From the NCBI RefSeq assembly GCF_000014885.1, contig NC_011566.1:3019501-3083500 (forward strand): 64,000 nucleotides of DNA, read 5' to 3'. The position numbers and the translations under genes were made by a program. Source of the stretch: Shewanella piezotolerans WP3 (GTDB taxonomy: Bacteria; Pseudomonadota; Gammaproteobacteria; Enterobacterales; Shewanellaceae). Below the pieces are notes generated by a model. It had not been told where the DNA came from. It worked only from the letters and a program-made list of their open reading frames with translations, and ran no database searches. Positions 27,468 to 36,357 of the stretch are shown piece after piece (within the stretch, counting starts at the first letter, position 1; every line of letters starts with the position of its first letter).

Positions 27468-28310
27468 CTAATCTTCTTGGCTAATTTCAGTAAGCTCTGT
27501 AATGAGTGTATTCAATTTTTCATTAAACCGCTGTTTTTGTTTGCTGCTTGCGAGTTTTTCTATATTGATTAAGAGCTCTCCAAAGTTTTTGGAGTTATTC
27601 TCAAGCACAGCTTTGTAAGCTTTGGATTTTACCGTTTCAGGTTGAGTCATTAATAAGCTTAGGCTATGAGAAAGCGCGACTTGGTTACGGCGATTTTTTA
27701 AAGCTTGAGAAAATAGACGGATCCAATCGTGGCGATACTCTAGCCACATGTCTAATGTGCCGCTGCGGGCAGTATTGTAATCGTGTATAGCCGCTATTTG
27801 AGTTGGAGTGAGCTTGCCCATCCACTTCTGAATTCGTTTCTCAATGCGCTCATCAGCCATCTTTACAAGTGCCGCTTGGTCCTTACCTAAGTACTTTTCA
27901 TTAAGTTCTTTTTCTTCAGCTCTTAACTGAGCGATAATTTGCTCTACTTGTTCATCAGAAAATGAACTGATAATTGGCACTATCGATGGTTCAACAAAAT
28001 CAAACACTCTAGACCAGTGTGATTTTGCAGAAACAACGTGGTCATTCCAAGATTGTAGGGTAAAGCTTTGATTATTAAATTCTGCTAATAACTGAGACAG
28101 TTGAGCTTGATAACGGGGGAGTTCTTGAGTGCGATGCCAAACTAAAAATTCATCTAGTGCGACTTCAAACTGCTGCTGTTGCTCAACATTTAACGTGACA
28201 TACTCTTCTAGTTTCCACTCGATAGCCCAGTCGAGAAAATAGTAACCAACCTTAGTGGAACAGCCAGCAAACATAATAAGAATAAACAGCCATAAACATA
28301 GTTTTTTCAC
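27468..28310 (-). CDS. DUF6279-type lipoprotein
   Basis: A 280-residue lipoprotein: signal MKKLCLWLFILIMFAGC with Cys17, followed by an almost fully alpha-helical body. The YYFLDWAIEWKLEEYVTLN block, and the HRTQELPRYQAQL and LTPTQIAAIHDYN segments, are typical of the DUF6279 family, whose function is unknown. It is located between the DoxX gene and the thiamine operon without obvious functional connection. Confidence 0.8.
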   Translation of the reverse strand: MKKLCLWLFILIMFAGCSTKVGYYFLDWAIEWKLEEYVTLNVEQQQQFEVALDEFLVWHRTQELPRYQAQLSQLLAEFNNQSFTLQSWNDHVVSAKSHWSRVFDFVEPSIVPIISSFSDEQVEQIIAQLRAEEKELNEKYLGKDQAALVKMADERIEKRIQKWMGKLTPTQIAAIHDYNTARSGTLDMWLEYRHDWIRLFSQALKNRRNQVALSHSLSLLMTQPETVKSKAYKAVLENNSKNFGELLINIEKLASSKQKQRFNEKLNTLITELTEISQED

Positions 28311-28450
28311 CGATTACTCCATTAGGATGCTTTCACCTAGCATAGAGCATGGTTTGGTTTATGGTCTAGTAACAAAATGTATAACCGTTTTAGGCTTTGT
28401 TAATCATGCCTAAGCAACCATTAAATATAAATGATGCCGCTCAAAAACGC

Positions 28451-29479
28451 TTAAGAACAGCTACCGATTAATGTCTGATATTGACTAGCACAAGCTAAAT
28501 AACTCTTAGCCTGCTTAATTTTGACTGTGTCTGCATTGGGCTTTCCATCTAGCATCATGCTATCGGAGGCCATTTGCAGTGCCCAACAAACGGCAAATAC
28601 CCAATAGAGATCAACCGCTGCTGGTATCGAATCTTGAGCATGATGGTTAAGATTTGGTTGATTATCTAAATAGCTTTCAATTAGCCATTGTCGCTGCTTT
28701 GATGACAGTGAGTGGCTCGAAATAACAGAAGCTAGATCGCATAACGGATGAGAGCTACAAGCATATTCAAAGTCGATACAATTGAGCCTGTCTTGCACAA
28801 CCAGAATATTAAATGGATTTAAATCCCGGTGACTAAATTGGTTTTTAATTAGGCAGCGTTCATGCAAAGAAAGCATTTCTGAAATGACGTCCTCTTGTGC
28901 GAGCAACAGATCAAATTGGTGTAACCAAGCCACTGATAAGGAAGAGGAGCTACTGCGCTGAGAGAGCAATTGCTGTTGCATTTGGCTTAAGCGTGAATAA
29001 TAGATCTGCCATTGTTGTTCTACTGTAATAACATTCTTAGGTATTGGTAACCTTTTTAAACCATTCAGTAATTGCAGTAATAGTTGTTCAGCTTTAGGCC
29101 AACTTTCCGCGACATTCGATATAGGGTGCGAGCCATTAGCACTGTTCAGATCACTCCAGCTCCGATTATTGTTTTGTACAAGAAACTGACTCAAATAGAA
29201 GTCTTTCTCTGGACTTACATAAACAATATCAGGCGCAAAACCTGCTTCACTGGCATCGCGCCAGGCTGCAATCTCACTGCGTCGGTCACAGATCTGCGTA
29301 CTAGCCCAACTATTAAGCCTTAATACCCATTCAGACTCACTTTTTTTGCTCGCGTGTATCCCTCGAACATAGTAGTTACGATTGCTCAGCCCTTGAGTTA
29401 GCGACGCTATCACGCTTACCTGACTTAGCCCAGCAGCGATAAGATAGTGCGCCAACTCTTGCTTAAGCGATTCACTCAC
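28451..29479 (-). CDS. Choline/thiamine kinase-like phosphotransferase, thiamine operon
   Basis: APH/choline-kinase-fold phosphotransferase, 342 residues. The catalytic Brenner motif is FSHRDLNPFNIL and the metal-binding motif is LNCIDFEYA. As the last gene of a TPP-riboswitch operon with a receptor and a PnuC-type permease, it most probably phosphorylates imported thiamine and so traps it; this is inferred from context. It starts with GTG 29479 directly abutting the TAA of the permease gene (TAAGTG), so it is translationally coupled. Confidence 0.82.
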   Translation of the reverse strand: MSESLKQELAHYLIAAGLSQVSVIASLTQGLSNRNYYVRGIHASKKSESEWVLRLNSWASTQICDRRSEIAAWRDASEAGFAPDIVYVSPEKDFYLSQFLVQNNNRSWSDLNSANGSHPISNVAESWPKAEQLLLQLLNGLKRLPIPKNVITVEQQWQIYYSRLSQMQQQLLSQRSSSSSLSVAWLHQFDLLLAQEDVISEMLSLHERCLIKNQFSHRDLNPFNILVVQDRLNCIDFEYACSSHPLCDLASVISSHSLSSKQRQWLIESYLDNQPNLNHHAQDSIPAAVDLYWVFAVCWALQMASDSMMLDGKPNADTVKIKQAKSYLACASQYQTLIGSCS

Positions 29480-30136
29480 TTAAGCAATTCCTGGTGACAA
29501 AGGTATACGGCTTTGCTGAGTGTGCATTTTTTTCCGCCACATTAAGTAACCAAACACCACCATAACCACATAAAAAACAAAGAGTGCAGCAGTTAGCATC
29601 AAGCCTTTGCTGACATACAGATAGATAGACACTGCATCAATCACAAACCAGTAAATCCAGTTCTCAAGTACCTTTTTTGCCACTAAGAATGTACTCATTA
29701 CGGCAAAACATGTGGTTGCTGCATCTAAATAAGGGAAAGAGGCTTGAGTTTGAGTTGCCATAAAGTAACCGATAACAACAGAAATAAAGCTCGTTACAGC
29801 AATCAGTTTGATGTGAGTAGACAAGCTCCAAGAAACAATACTAACCCCTTCATGAGCCTTCCCCCCTTTAGTCCACATCCAGTAGCCATAAACCGCCATC
29901 GCCATGTAATAAACGTTTAATACCGACTCCATCAGCAAGGAGACTTTCCAAAATAGCACAGTATAAATTGCCGTACTGGTTAATGCTGCAGGCCAACACC
30001 AAACGCTGCCTCTCATTGCGAATATGAGGTAAGCCAATGCCAGTAGTACCGCGATAGCTTCCCAGCCAGTAAGTGCTTGAGCATCACTAAATACAGCAGC
30101 AAACCCTTCATTAGTCAGTTGCCAAAAATCTACCAT
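29480..30136 (-). CDS. pnuC: PnuC-family vitamin transporter, probably for thiamine (PnuT)
   Basis: Inner-membrane facilitator of the PnuC family, 218 residues with about seven helices. The motifs NVYYMAMAVYGYWMW and NWIYWFVIDAVSIYLYVSKGL are the ligand-pocket helices of PnuC-type carriers. Family members import unphosphorylated vitamins, which a kinase then traps. The TPP riboswitch upstream of the operon and the adjoining kinase point to thiamine rather than nicotinamide riboside. ATG 30136 (MVDFWQ) follows AGAGAG and is favoured over the longer frame. Confidence 0.88.
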   Translation of the reverse strand: MVDFWQLTNEGFAAVFSDAQALTGWEAIAVLLALAYLIFAMRGSVWCWPAALTSTAIYTVLFWKVSLLMESVLNVYYMAMAVYGYWMWTKGGKAHEGVSIVSWSLSTHIKLIAVTSFISVVIGYFMATQTQASFPYLDAATTCFAVMSTFLVAKKVLENWIYWFVIDAVSIYLYVSKGLMLTAALFVFYVVMVVFGYLMWRKKMHTQQSRIPLSPGIA

Positions 30137-30234
30137 GAAACCATATCTCTCTATTAAAAATCTTTTAAAGTAAAAAGTAAAAAGCCACAAAGCATAATGA
30201 ATACCCTGTGGCTCATTGTTTTTAATACGCTTGT

Positions 30235-30495
30235 TTATTCACTATGGCTCAAATCTAGCTCGCCACCAATGAACTTACACACAAATACGGCTTTACCCCA
30301 TTTCTCATGTGCCGCTTCCATCTCTGTAGCCAACATTGCCATCACCTCAGCATATTCACCGCACACTTGAGTCGCCATCGCGTTAGTCACTCGATGGATA
30401 TTGTTGTAGCTATCGACTCGACCAATAAACCACTTTATAGGATCTAAATAGTTGTCCTGTAATGGATAGCAACTAATCTCTGCTGTTAACTTCAT
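30235..30495 (-). CDS. YkoF-like / MTH1187-type thiamine-binding protein
   Basis: An 86-residue single-domain protein beginning MKLTAEISCYPLQDNY, with TQVCGEYAEVMAMLATEMEAAHEKWGKAV in the middle, the pattern of the YkoF/MTH1187 (DUF77) fold that binds thiamine or its pyrimidine moiety. ATG 30495 follows AAGG at good spacing; the frame extends 11 codons further without support. Its position between the receptor and permease genes under a TPP riboswitch supports a role in thiamine binding or hand-over. It is cytoplasmic, lacking a signal peptide. Bacillus YkoF has two such domains; here there is one. Confidence 0.78.
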   Translation of the reverse strand: MKLTAEISCYPLQDNYLDPIKWFIGRVDSYNNIHRVTNAMATQVCGEYAEVMAMLATEMEAAHEKWGKAVFVCKFIGGELDLSHSE

Positions 30496-30551
30496 ATTGA
30501 TGACCTTAATATTGATAACGTGTAACAAGGTTTATACTTAATACCCTGTAG

Positions 30552-32738
30552 TTACATAAACTTAACGTTTACTGTAAGTCCTAACTGACGCGGATCACCA
30601 TAGCGTATATATTGCTTATCTGCCCAGCCTAAATCTGGTTCATTGCCAAAATAGAAACCTCGCACGCCATATTTTTCATCAAATAGATTACGCCCCCAAA
30701 GGTACGCCGACCACATATCAGCTTCATATCCTATTTTGGCATTAAAAATTTGATAGGCGTCAGACTTAGATTCATTACTGTCAGAGTAGTAGAAGTCACT
30801 TTTACCGCTTGCATTAACGTTAGCAAACCAACCAGAGTCAGTTCGATAAGTTGCACCGGCGCTGAAAGTAAAGTTTGGCGAATGGGCTAATTCACGGCCA
30901 GATAAGTCTACAATGCCACCATACTTATCTTCATACTGATAATCGCCATACTCGGTTTCCAACCAACCCAAACTAGTGTATAGATGTAAATTATCAGTTG
31001 CGTACCAATTTGCATCCAATTCAGCACCGTAATTAGATGATGTACCAGCATTCTCAGTGTAAAGAATAAATCGTTGTGGGTTATTTGGGTCTTGTTGTGA
31101 AGCAGAAACCTGCTGGTTCTTCCTATCCATATAGAATAACGCAAGGTTTGTGGTTGCATTCCCCTCTAACCACGAAGACTTTAATCCAATTTCATAGTTA
31201 TACAACGTTTCAGTATCGTACTCTTTTTTATCAGATAATTCTGCCGGCAGAGACATGTTAAAACCGCCAGCTTTATAGCCTTTAGCGACTCTAAAATATG
31301 TTTCTTGAGTATCACTCAATGCTTTGCTAATAGCTATATGACCGCCCCACATGTTTTCACTCGGATCGAATTCATCTTTATTGCTGTCACTATACTCACT
31401 TTCACGTCGTTCAAGCCTTAGACCGATAGATAGCGCATAATTATTGCCTAAATCTGAGTCAGTTTGAGCAAATATGGCGTAATTTATTGCGCTATATTCT
31501 GACTGTAAAACTTCATCAGGGTAACCGTTATATTCCGAATAAAGGTCATTGTCTTCACTCAAATCCATCCCATATAGACCCACGAGCCAGTCTGTTGAAT
31601 CATTAAAAATTCTGCCCGCATCAGTGGAACTAAACCGGAATTCTTGAGTGACGGTAGTTCTATCGCCTTTTTTGTCCCAAATATAATTATATTCACACGG
31701 TATCAGATCAGTTGTACTACCATCTCCGTTGGAGTCATAGTCATCAGTACACAGTTTGCTGCCCCAGTAATCTGGATTTGACCAATCACCATCATATGCG
31801 TGTTCATGATCTGTTTTTGCGTAGGAAGTCAGCGAGGTTAACTCAAACATTTCAGCACCTGAATAGGTGATCTTAAAGCCTGTTCCTGTTGTTTGCTGTG
31901 TATCCTTTCCAGGTTGATCTGTTTGAGTATCAAAGCCGTTATTATCTAAGGTCCATGCATCATAGCCATTATCATAATCAGCATACATTAGCGTTAAATC
32001 GACCTGCAGACTGTTCGTGGCATACCAGCGCAATTTAGCCCGCCCAGTAAACTCATCACGTTTATTGGTATCACTCTCGCCAAGATAGAGGTTATCTCTA
32101 TAGCCATCTTGCTGGTGTTGTTGTAGCGACACTCGATAGAGTAGGTTTCCAGAGTCTGTCAGTGGACCAGAGCTAAACCCGCTAAAAGTTTGCAAGTTAT
32201 CATCACCAAGTGAAAACTCGGCACCATTTTCAATTACATCAGTAGGATCGTTACTCTTAAGGTAAATAAGACCGGCTAACGCGTTAGCACCATACTGCGT
32301 ACCTTGTGGGCCTCGCAGCACTTCAACTTGCTGCAAATCATACATGCTCGAAACCATGCCCAAACCTGATAAGTCAATATCATCAACAATGAAACCTACT
32401 GATGAGTTAGGTGCACCTTGATACTCTTCTTGTTCACCTACGCCGCGAATTTGGAAATACTTTGGACGTGAACTACCACCAGACCAGTTAAAGTTAGCAA
32501 TAGAATTTAAGACGTCTTCGAAGTGCTGTGCACCTTCATCCTCAATCTGTTGCTGATCAATGACGGTTACGCTCGATGGCATTTTATCTAAGCTAGTACC
32601 ACGAAAATCAGAAGTAACAACCATCACTTCCATATCGTCTGTAGCTGTATCTATGGTGGTTTCAGACTGTGCAGGCTGTGAAATTAGCGCAGACATAACA
32701 GCTAGCGCAACAGGAGAATAAACTTTTGGATATAACAT
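30552..32738 (-). CDS. TonB-dependent outer-membrane receptor, predicted for thiamine
   Basis: A 728-residue receptor: signal peptide to about residue 25 (ISQPAQS), TonB-box-like MEVMVVTS, plug domain (about 45-165, with SSVTVIDQQQIEDEG and LRGPQGTQYGANALAGLIYL) and a 22-strand barrel with the standard terminal block GLTVNVKFM ending in an aromatic-hydrophobic-Phe-Met signature. It uses TonB energy for uptake across the outer membrane. The substrate is inferred as thiamine from the TPP riboswitch in its leader and the permease and kinase genes downstream. Confidence 0.9.
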   Translation of the reverse strand: MLYPKVYSPVALAVMSALISQPAQSETTIDTATDDMEVMVVTSDFRGTSLDKMPSSVTVIDQQQIEDEGAQHFEDVLNSIANFNWSGGSSRPKYFQIRGVGEQEEYQGAPNSSVGFIVDDIDLSGLGMVSSMYDLQQVEVLRGPQGTQYGANALAGLIYLKSNDPTDVIENGAEFSLGDDNLQTFSGFSSGPLTDSGNLLYRVSLQQHQQDGYRDNLYLGESDTNKRDEFTGRAKLRWYATNSLQVDLTLMYADYDNGYDAWTLDNNGFDTQTDQPGKDTQQTTGTGFKITYSGAEMFELTSLTSYAKTDHEHAYDGDWSNPDYWGSKLCTDDYDSNGDGSTTDLIPCEYNYIWDKKGDRTTVTQEFRFSSTDAGRIFNDSTDWLVGLYGMDLSEDNDLYSEYNGYPDEVLQSEYSAINYAIFAQTDSDLGNNYALSIGLRLERRESEYSDSNKDEFDPSENMWGGHIAISKALSDTQETYFRVAKGYKAGGFNMSLPAELSDKKEYDTETLYNYEIGLKSSWLEGNATTNLALFYMDRKNQQVSASQQDPNNPQRFILYTENAGTSSNYGAELDANWYATDNLHLYTSLGWLETEYGDYQYEDKYGGIVDLSGRELAHSPNFTFSAGATYRTDSGWFANVNASGKSDFYYSDSNESKSDAYQIFNAKIGYEADMWSAYLWGRNLFDEKYGVRGFYFGNEPDLGWADKQYIRYGDPRQLGLTVNVKFM

Positions 32739-32742
32739 AGGA

Positions 32743-32769
32743 CCTCAAATTTTAATTTTGAGATCCGGC
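32743..32769 (-). promoter_or_regulatory. Riboswitch expression platform sequestering the ribosome site
   Basis: Between the TPP aptamer and the receptor ATG (32738) the minus strand forms CTCAAA - 7 bases - TTTGAG (plus 32757-32762 and 32744-32749), burying GAGG, the probable ribosome site 4 bases before ATG. Just upstream, GCCGGATC (plus 32762-32769) is the exact complement of GATCCGGC inside the aptamer (plus 32824-32831). This allows an alternative antisequestor pairing when TPP is absent. The model is inferred from base complementarity. Confidence 0.6.
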
Positions 32770-32796
32770 AACATAAAGAAGCGATCGGAAAATGAA

Positions 32797-32912
32797 TTGT
32801 GGCCCATTCCTACGCCGGTATTAGCCGGATCAGGTTCAAAGGGTTTGTTTTTCAACATCTCAGTTAAGCCTATAAAATTACAACTTTCGCCCTATAGACT
32901 TAACACCCCTTG
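32797..32912 (-). ncRNA. TPP riboswitch (THI element)
   Basis: The minus strand carries the THI-box landmarks in order: GGGGTG at the 5' end, CTGAGA (plus complement at 32856-32861), then ACCCTTTGAACCTGAT, a CCGG/CCGG stem, and the closing GCGTAGGAATGGGC. These match the thiamine-pyrophosphate aptamer closely. It lies 60 bases upstream of the TonB-receptor gene and would lower operon translation when TPP is plentiful. Confidence 0.95.
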
Positions 32913-32981
32913 GCACCGCCGATTATACATGAATTTTACAAAACCATGACACCCTTCTTGCGTTACCTGAACGTTTCGCAT

Positions 32982-33010
32982 AAAAAAACGCCAAACCTAC
33001 TGACGTTTTA
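32982..33010 (-). terminator. Terminator of the ycfL-like gene
   Basis: On the minus strand AAAACGTC and GGCGTTTT pair (one G-T wobble; 9-base loop) and a T-tract follows (plus 32982-32988), about 30 bases after the stop at 33041. Confidence 0.7.
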
Positions 33011-33040
33011 TTAACATATGTGAGCTTGAGCTCTTAAAAC

Positions 33041-33430
33041 CTAATTTGAAAATGCTTTTCTTACGTACAATTCAAATCGGGTAGCTTTAGCATTTGGTGC
33101 AACGGCAGATACTTGCAGTTGTTGCTTGCCATGAAGCTTTATCGACTTCCAACTGACACCTTCATCATCAATTGTCATACCGCTAGTATCGAACCAAGTA
33201 AATTTGTACTGTAAGCGTAAATCTGTAGAAACTTTGCTGATAATAGTACCACTCCCCTGAAGAAAACCACCCTCTGGACGAGCTATAACTCTTTGTACTT
33301 CGACCTCTTTACCAAAGGTACTGTTATCTATTCGCACTTCACCTTTAGAGCCTGCCATCAGGCCCGCAGTATGTGGTGCACACGCTGTAACAAATAAGAC
33401 CGTGAACAAGCCTAGGATCAGTTTTTTCAT
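33041..33430 (-). CDS. YcfL-like lipoprotein (DUF1425)
   Basis: A 129-residue lipoprotein with signal MKKLILGLFTVLFVTAC (Cys17) and a beta-sandwich domain typical of YcfL/DUF1425: LRLQYKFTWFDTSGM, DDEGVSWKSIKLHGKQ and a closing RFELYVRK strand. Function is unknown. In E. coli ycfL lies beside hinT (ycfF); here hinT is also in the same gene run, separated by two thioesterase genes, which supports the assignment. Confidence 0.82.
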   Translation of the reverse strand: MKKLILGLFTVLFVTACAPHTAGLMAGSKGEVRIDNSTFGKEVEVQRVIARPEGGFLQGSGTIISKVSTDLRLQYKFTWFDTSGMTIDDEGVSWKSIKLHGKQQLQVSAVAPNAKATRFELYVRKAFSN

Positions 33431-33481
33431 GTTAGCCCCCTGAAATATACTCTTTGATTGTTAATACAAGAATAAGCTAGT

Positions 33482-33952
33482 TTAATCGATTAAGAAATGT
33501 GCTCTTGCGGTTGCGATTAAATGCTTGCGGTTAGTCTGCCAGCAATTAATACTCACATTCGCCACCCGTCGGCCTTGCCGAGTGATCTTACACTCTGCAA
33601 AGCTATCTTTATGGTAACCAGCCCTTAAATAATCAATTGAAAAGTCCACAACTTTAGGTACTTTACTGGTTTGCATAAACACCATTAATTGAACGATTGC
33701 GGACATCTCCATGAAGCCAGCTATAACGCCTCCATGAAGTGCAGGCAATACTGGATTACCAATATTGTCATCCTTTGCGGGTAGTTTAAATATTAACTCG
33801 TCACCAAAGCGATCGACTTCCATGCCAATGAATTTCGCGTAGGGGACATGCTCAAGCAGATGTCCAAAATCATTGAGCTCAGTGGCTTTACGAATAATAC
33901 TTTTTACATCGAGCTTTGTTTGTTCACACTCATCTGCATTTGGGTTAGTCAT
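33482..33952 (-). CDS. PaaI-type hotdog thioesterase (second of tandem pair)
   Basis: A 156-residue hotdog-fold acyl-CoA thioesterase of the PaaI/YigI group. The key helix is ALHGGVIAGFMEMSAIVQ, with the HGG motif and an acidic Glu as likely catalytic residue; DFSIDYLRAGY and VSINCW are the following strands. The substrate is unknown. Its start overlaps the end of the first thioesterase gene by 8 bp, indicating coupled translation. Confidence 0.85.
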   Translation of the reverse strand: MTNPNADECEQTKLDVKSIIRKATELNDFGHLLEHVPYAKFIGMEVDRFGDELIFKLPAKDDNIGNPVLPALHGGVIAGFMEMSAIVQLMVFMQTSKVPKVVDFSIDYLRAGYHKDSFAECKITRQGRRVANVSINCWQTNRKHLIATARAHFLID

Positions 33953-34448
33953 TACGTGGTTCCCCCATTAAAGCCTGCCTAAACTCTTCACCCACCATTT
34001 CAGGGCTAATACGCATAAATGAACCCACTGCATGAGCGATGGGATCGTCAATTGAGTCTTGGTAAGCTATCGCTCGAGTAAAAGCAACGCTAGATGACAA
34101 TTTATAGCACTGGGCAAAGCCGTATACAGGTTTAAAAGGCTCAGCAGGTTTCATGTAATCGACTCTAAGATCCAGCGTTGGAGATATCTCTAAAGAGCCA
34201 AACTTATCAAAAATAGAGCAAACAACAGCGCAACCACTAGCGGTATCCATTAAGGTTGTGATAACACCACCATGAATGACACCAGTATCTGGGTAACCGA
34301 TAAGTTGAGTGTCATAAGGAAGTTCAATAAGGACATGTTTGCTACTCCCCTCCAGCACTTTCAGCTTTAATTTTTGGCATTGAGTGAGCTGCGCTACAAA
34401 TCGACTTGCCATCTCCGTTAGCGGGAAAACATCGGCAGTTTCTTTCAT
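33945..34448 (-). CDS. PaaI-type hotdog thioesterase (first of tandem pair)
   Basis: A 167-residue hotdog thioesterase with [21 protein letters not shown], where Asp in MDTASG corresponds to the catalytic acid of PaaI enzymes, followed by [14 protein letters not shown]. It probably functions alone or as a hetero-oligomer with the adjacent paralogue. ATG overlaps the hinT stop (ATGA), so hinT and both thioesterases form one operon. The substrate is unknown. Confidence 0.86.
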   Translation of the reverse strand: MKETADVFPLTEMASRFVAQLTQCQKLKLKVLEGSSKHVLIELPYDTQLIGYPDTGVIHGGVITTLMDTASGCAVVCSIFDKFGSLEISPTLDLRVDYMKPAEPFKPVYGFAQCYKLSSSVAFTRAIAYQDSIDDPIAHAVGSFMRISPEMVGEEFRQALMGEPRND

Positions 34449-34801
34449 CGATTTTTACTCAACATAGGCCCTAATGAGCGTCCTCCAACTAAATGCATAT
34501 GAATATGAAACACCTCTTGTCCAGCGTGTTCATTGCAGTTCATAATCAATCGATAACCATCTTCAGCAATTCCCTCTTCTTGCGCTAGCTTAGCCGCAAC
34601 CGACATCATTCTTCCAAGCGCCTTTTCATCAGATGCTTTTATATCATTTGCTGTAGGGATGAGATGGTTAGGAATGATCAGAATATGGGTAGGAGCTTGA
34701 GCACTAATATCTCTAAATGCGGTTACCAGCTCATCTTGAAATAGAATATCTGCGGGGATCTCACGTCGAATAATTTTACTGAATATGGTTTCTTCGGCCA
34801 C
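34445..34801 (-). CDS. hinT: HIT-family purine nucleoside phosphoramidase
   Basis: A 118-residue HIT (histidine-triad) protein that hydrolyses adenosine phosphoramidates. The catalytic triad is [11 protein letters not shown] near the C-terminus, and the start [20 protein letters not shown] is diagnostic of the HinT branch. It is first in an operon with two thioesterase genes. Confidence 0.95.
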   Translation of the reverse strand: MAEETIFSKIIRREIPADILFQDELVTAFRDISAQAPTHILIIPNHLIPTANDIKASDEKALGRMMSVAAKLAQEEGIAEDGYRLIMNCNEHAGQEVFHIHMHLVGGRSLGPMLSKNR

Positions 34802-35051
34802 TTTTCTGCCCTCGTTAACATAAGTTATGTACTAGTATACTCGAAAAAGTGCATCAAGCGATTGACGAATTTTTGGCGTACAAACAGCAAAGTAAACTTA
34901 GATAAGAGTCATTTTGTAGCGATGAAGGTTAAAATAAACGTCCTTAAAGTCGCCATACATAAAAGCGACAAAAAATATCAACAGCATTGATCAATTCAAT
35001 CCAAACAGCGCCTTGGTGTAGCGCTGTTGAAACCAACCTAAATCATGCGAA

Positions 35052-35687
35052 TTACAAGACAACTTCATGCATGTTTGTTTGAGCCCATGCGATTGCTTGT
35101 CCGCGGCTTGATACACCTATCTTTCTAAAGGCTCTATAAAGATGGGTCTTAATGGTGCTTTCACTTACAAATAATTGATTTGCAATATCAATATTCGTAC
35201 TGCCAGATCGTAATACCTGCAATACCTCTCGCTCTCTCATTGTCAAAGTATCAGACTCTTCATCTTCTTCAACATCATTCAAATGCGCACGACTAAATTC
35301 ATCAGGAATTGAGGTTTGTCCTTGAACGATTTTAGACATTCCAATACCGATGCTGTCTAAGGATGCATCAGAGTAGAAAACACCAGCAGTGATATTATTC
35401 TGCACCAAAAAACGAGCATCAACTTGCTGAGGGTAGTGTATGAACACAACCCTTACACCACTACGCTCTTTATCCAATTTTTTCTGGATTTGATATGCCT
35501 TTTGAATATCTACACTTGAAAGATCGATTAACACAAGACCAACACGATTTTCAGTAAAATTATCAATAATATTATCTGGTGCAACATTATGAATTTTTAC
35601 TAAAAACTGTTGGGGCCAACGAGTATTAAGCAGATCAACTAATATTTGTGAACGGGTAACCATAACCCAGTGCATAACCTTAAACAT
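35052..35687 (-). CDS. CsgD-like LuxR-family transcriptional regulator
   Basis: A 211-residue regulator resembling CsgD, the activator of biofilm matrix genes. The N-terminal half (about 1-130) is a degenerate receiver-like domain lacking a clear phospho-acceptor pocket (VGLVLIDLSSVDIQ). The C-terminal LuxR helix-turn-helix is LTMREREVLQVLRSG / NIDIANQLFVSESTIKTHLY / RKIGVSSRGQAIAWA. ATG 35687 is chosen because GGAG lies 6 bases ahead; longer starts at 35699 and 35741 lack this. A long AT-rich upstream region with an 18-bp palindrome suggests complex control. No curli or cellulose genes are in the window. Confidence 0.82.
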   Translation of the reverse strand: MFKVMHWVMVTRSQILVDLLNTRWPQQFLVKIHNVAPDNIIDNFTENRVGLVLIDLSSVDIQKAYQIQKKLDKERSGVRVVFIHYPQQVDARFLVQNNITAGVFYSDASLDSIGIGMSKIVQGQTSIPDEFSRAHLNDVEEDEESDTLTMREREVLQVLRSGSTNIDIANQLFVSESTIKTHLYRAFRKIGVSSRGQAIAWAQTNMHEVVL

Positions 35688-36357
35688 CCGACTCTCCATG
35701 TTTATCGTATAACAATCCTTGTGTGCATAAGTGTAATACACATTAAAGATAATAAACGAACAAAAAGAATTAAATATTGAAATATTCTAATGTTCAAGAT
35801 GCTAAGCCTACGTCAGCCTTCAATAGCTACATATGTAGCTAATACAACTATATAGATAGCACTAATGACTGATTCACTAAAATGAATAATATTAAAGTGA
35901 AGCTATATAATTACAGAAATAGACATAGAACACTTAGAAATACCAATCGGTCAAACTTAAAATCGATAGTGTAAAAGACAAACCCTACGTCGCAACTCAT
36001 TGATTTAAACGAACTTACAAGACCGACAAAAAAACAAAGGAGAGATAGATTTATAAAATCGTACTATTCATACTCTTTTAATATATCTTCTGTAAAAAGT
36101 ATTATTAACTGTATAATAATACTTAGAAACAAAAATATAATTCATACTTTAAGTTTTCTCGTCTCATAATCTCATTCCTTCATGCATTAGAACAAATAGT
36201 TATTAATTACAATCTAATTACAGAAGGTTTGCCATCACTTTTTCAGCTGCCGCAATTCTATTTACTATCGTTCAAAAATGTCGGTAAATACAAAAGTAGA
36301 GTATTTAATTTAAAAACTCTACTTCATATTAGAATTTGGTGTTAGTTGGAGCATAAG
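35688..36357. other. AT-rich intergenic control region upstream of the CsgD-like gene
   Basis: About 670 bp with no credible ORF on either strand and a strikingly high A+T content between about 35740 and 36200. It contains the palindrome at 35824-35841. Near the left boundary of the lipoprotein gene an inverted repeat, AAGTAGAG / CTCTACTT (36294-36301, 36317-36324), may be a weak terminator. Long AT-rich leaders are usual for CsgD regulators and invite nucleoid-protein binding. Confidence 0.5.
35824..35841. promoter_or_regulatory. 18-bp perfect palindrome, candidate operator
   Basis: TAGCTACATATGTAGCTA is an exact palindrome 137 bp upstream of the CsgD-like start codon. Size and symmetry suit a dimeric helix-turn-helix regulator, possibly autoregulation by the LuxR-type product; this is inference. 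Confidence 0.4.

Noticed and set aside
35004..35028. Terminator of the CsgD-like gene
   Set aside because: AACAGCGC/GCGCTGTT forms a good stem, but no clear T-run follows on the minus strand.
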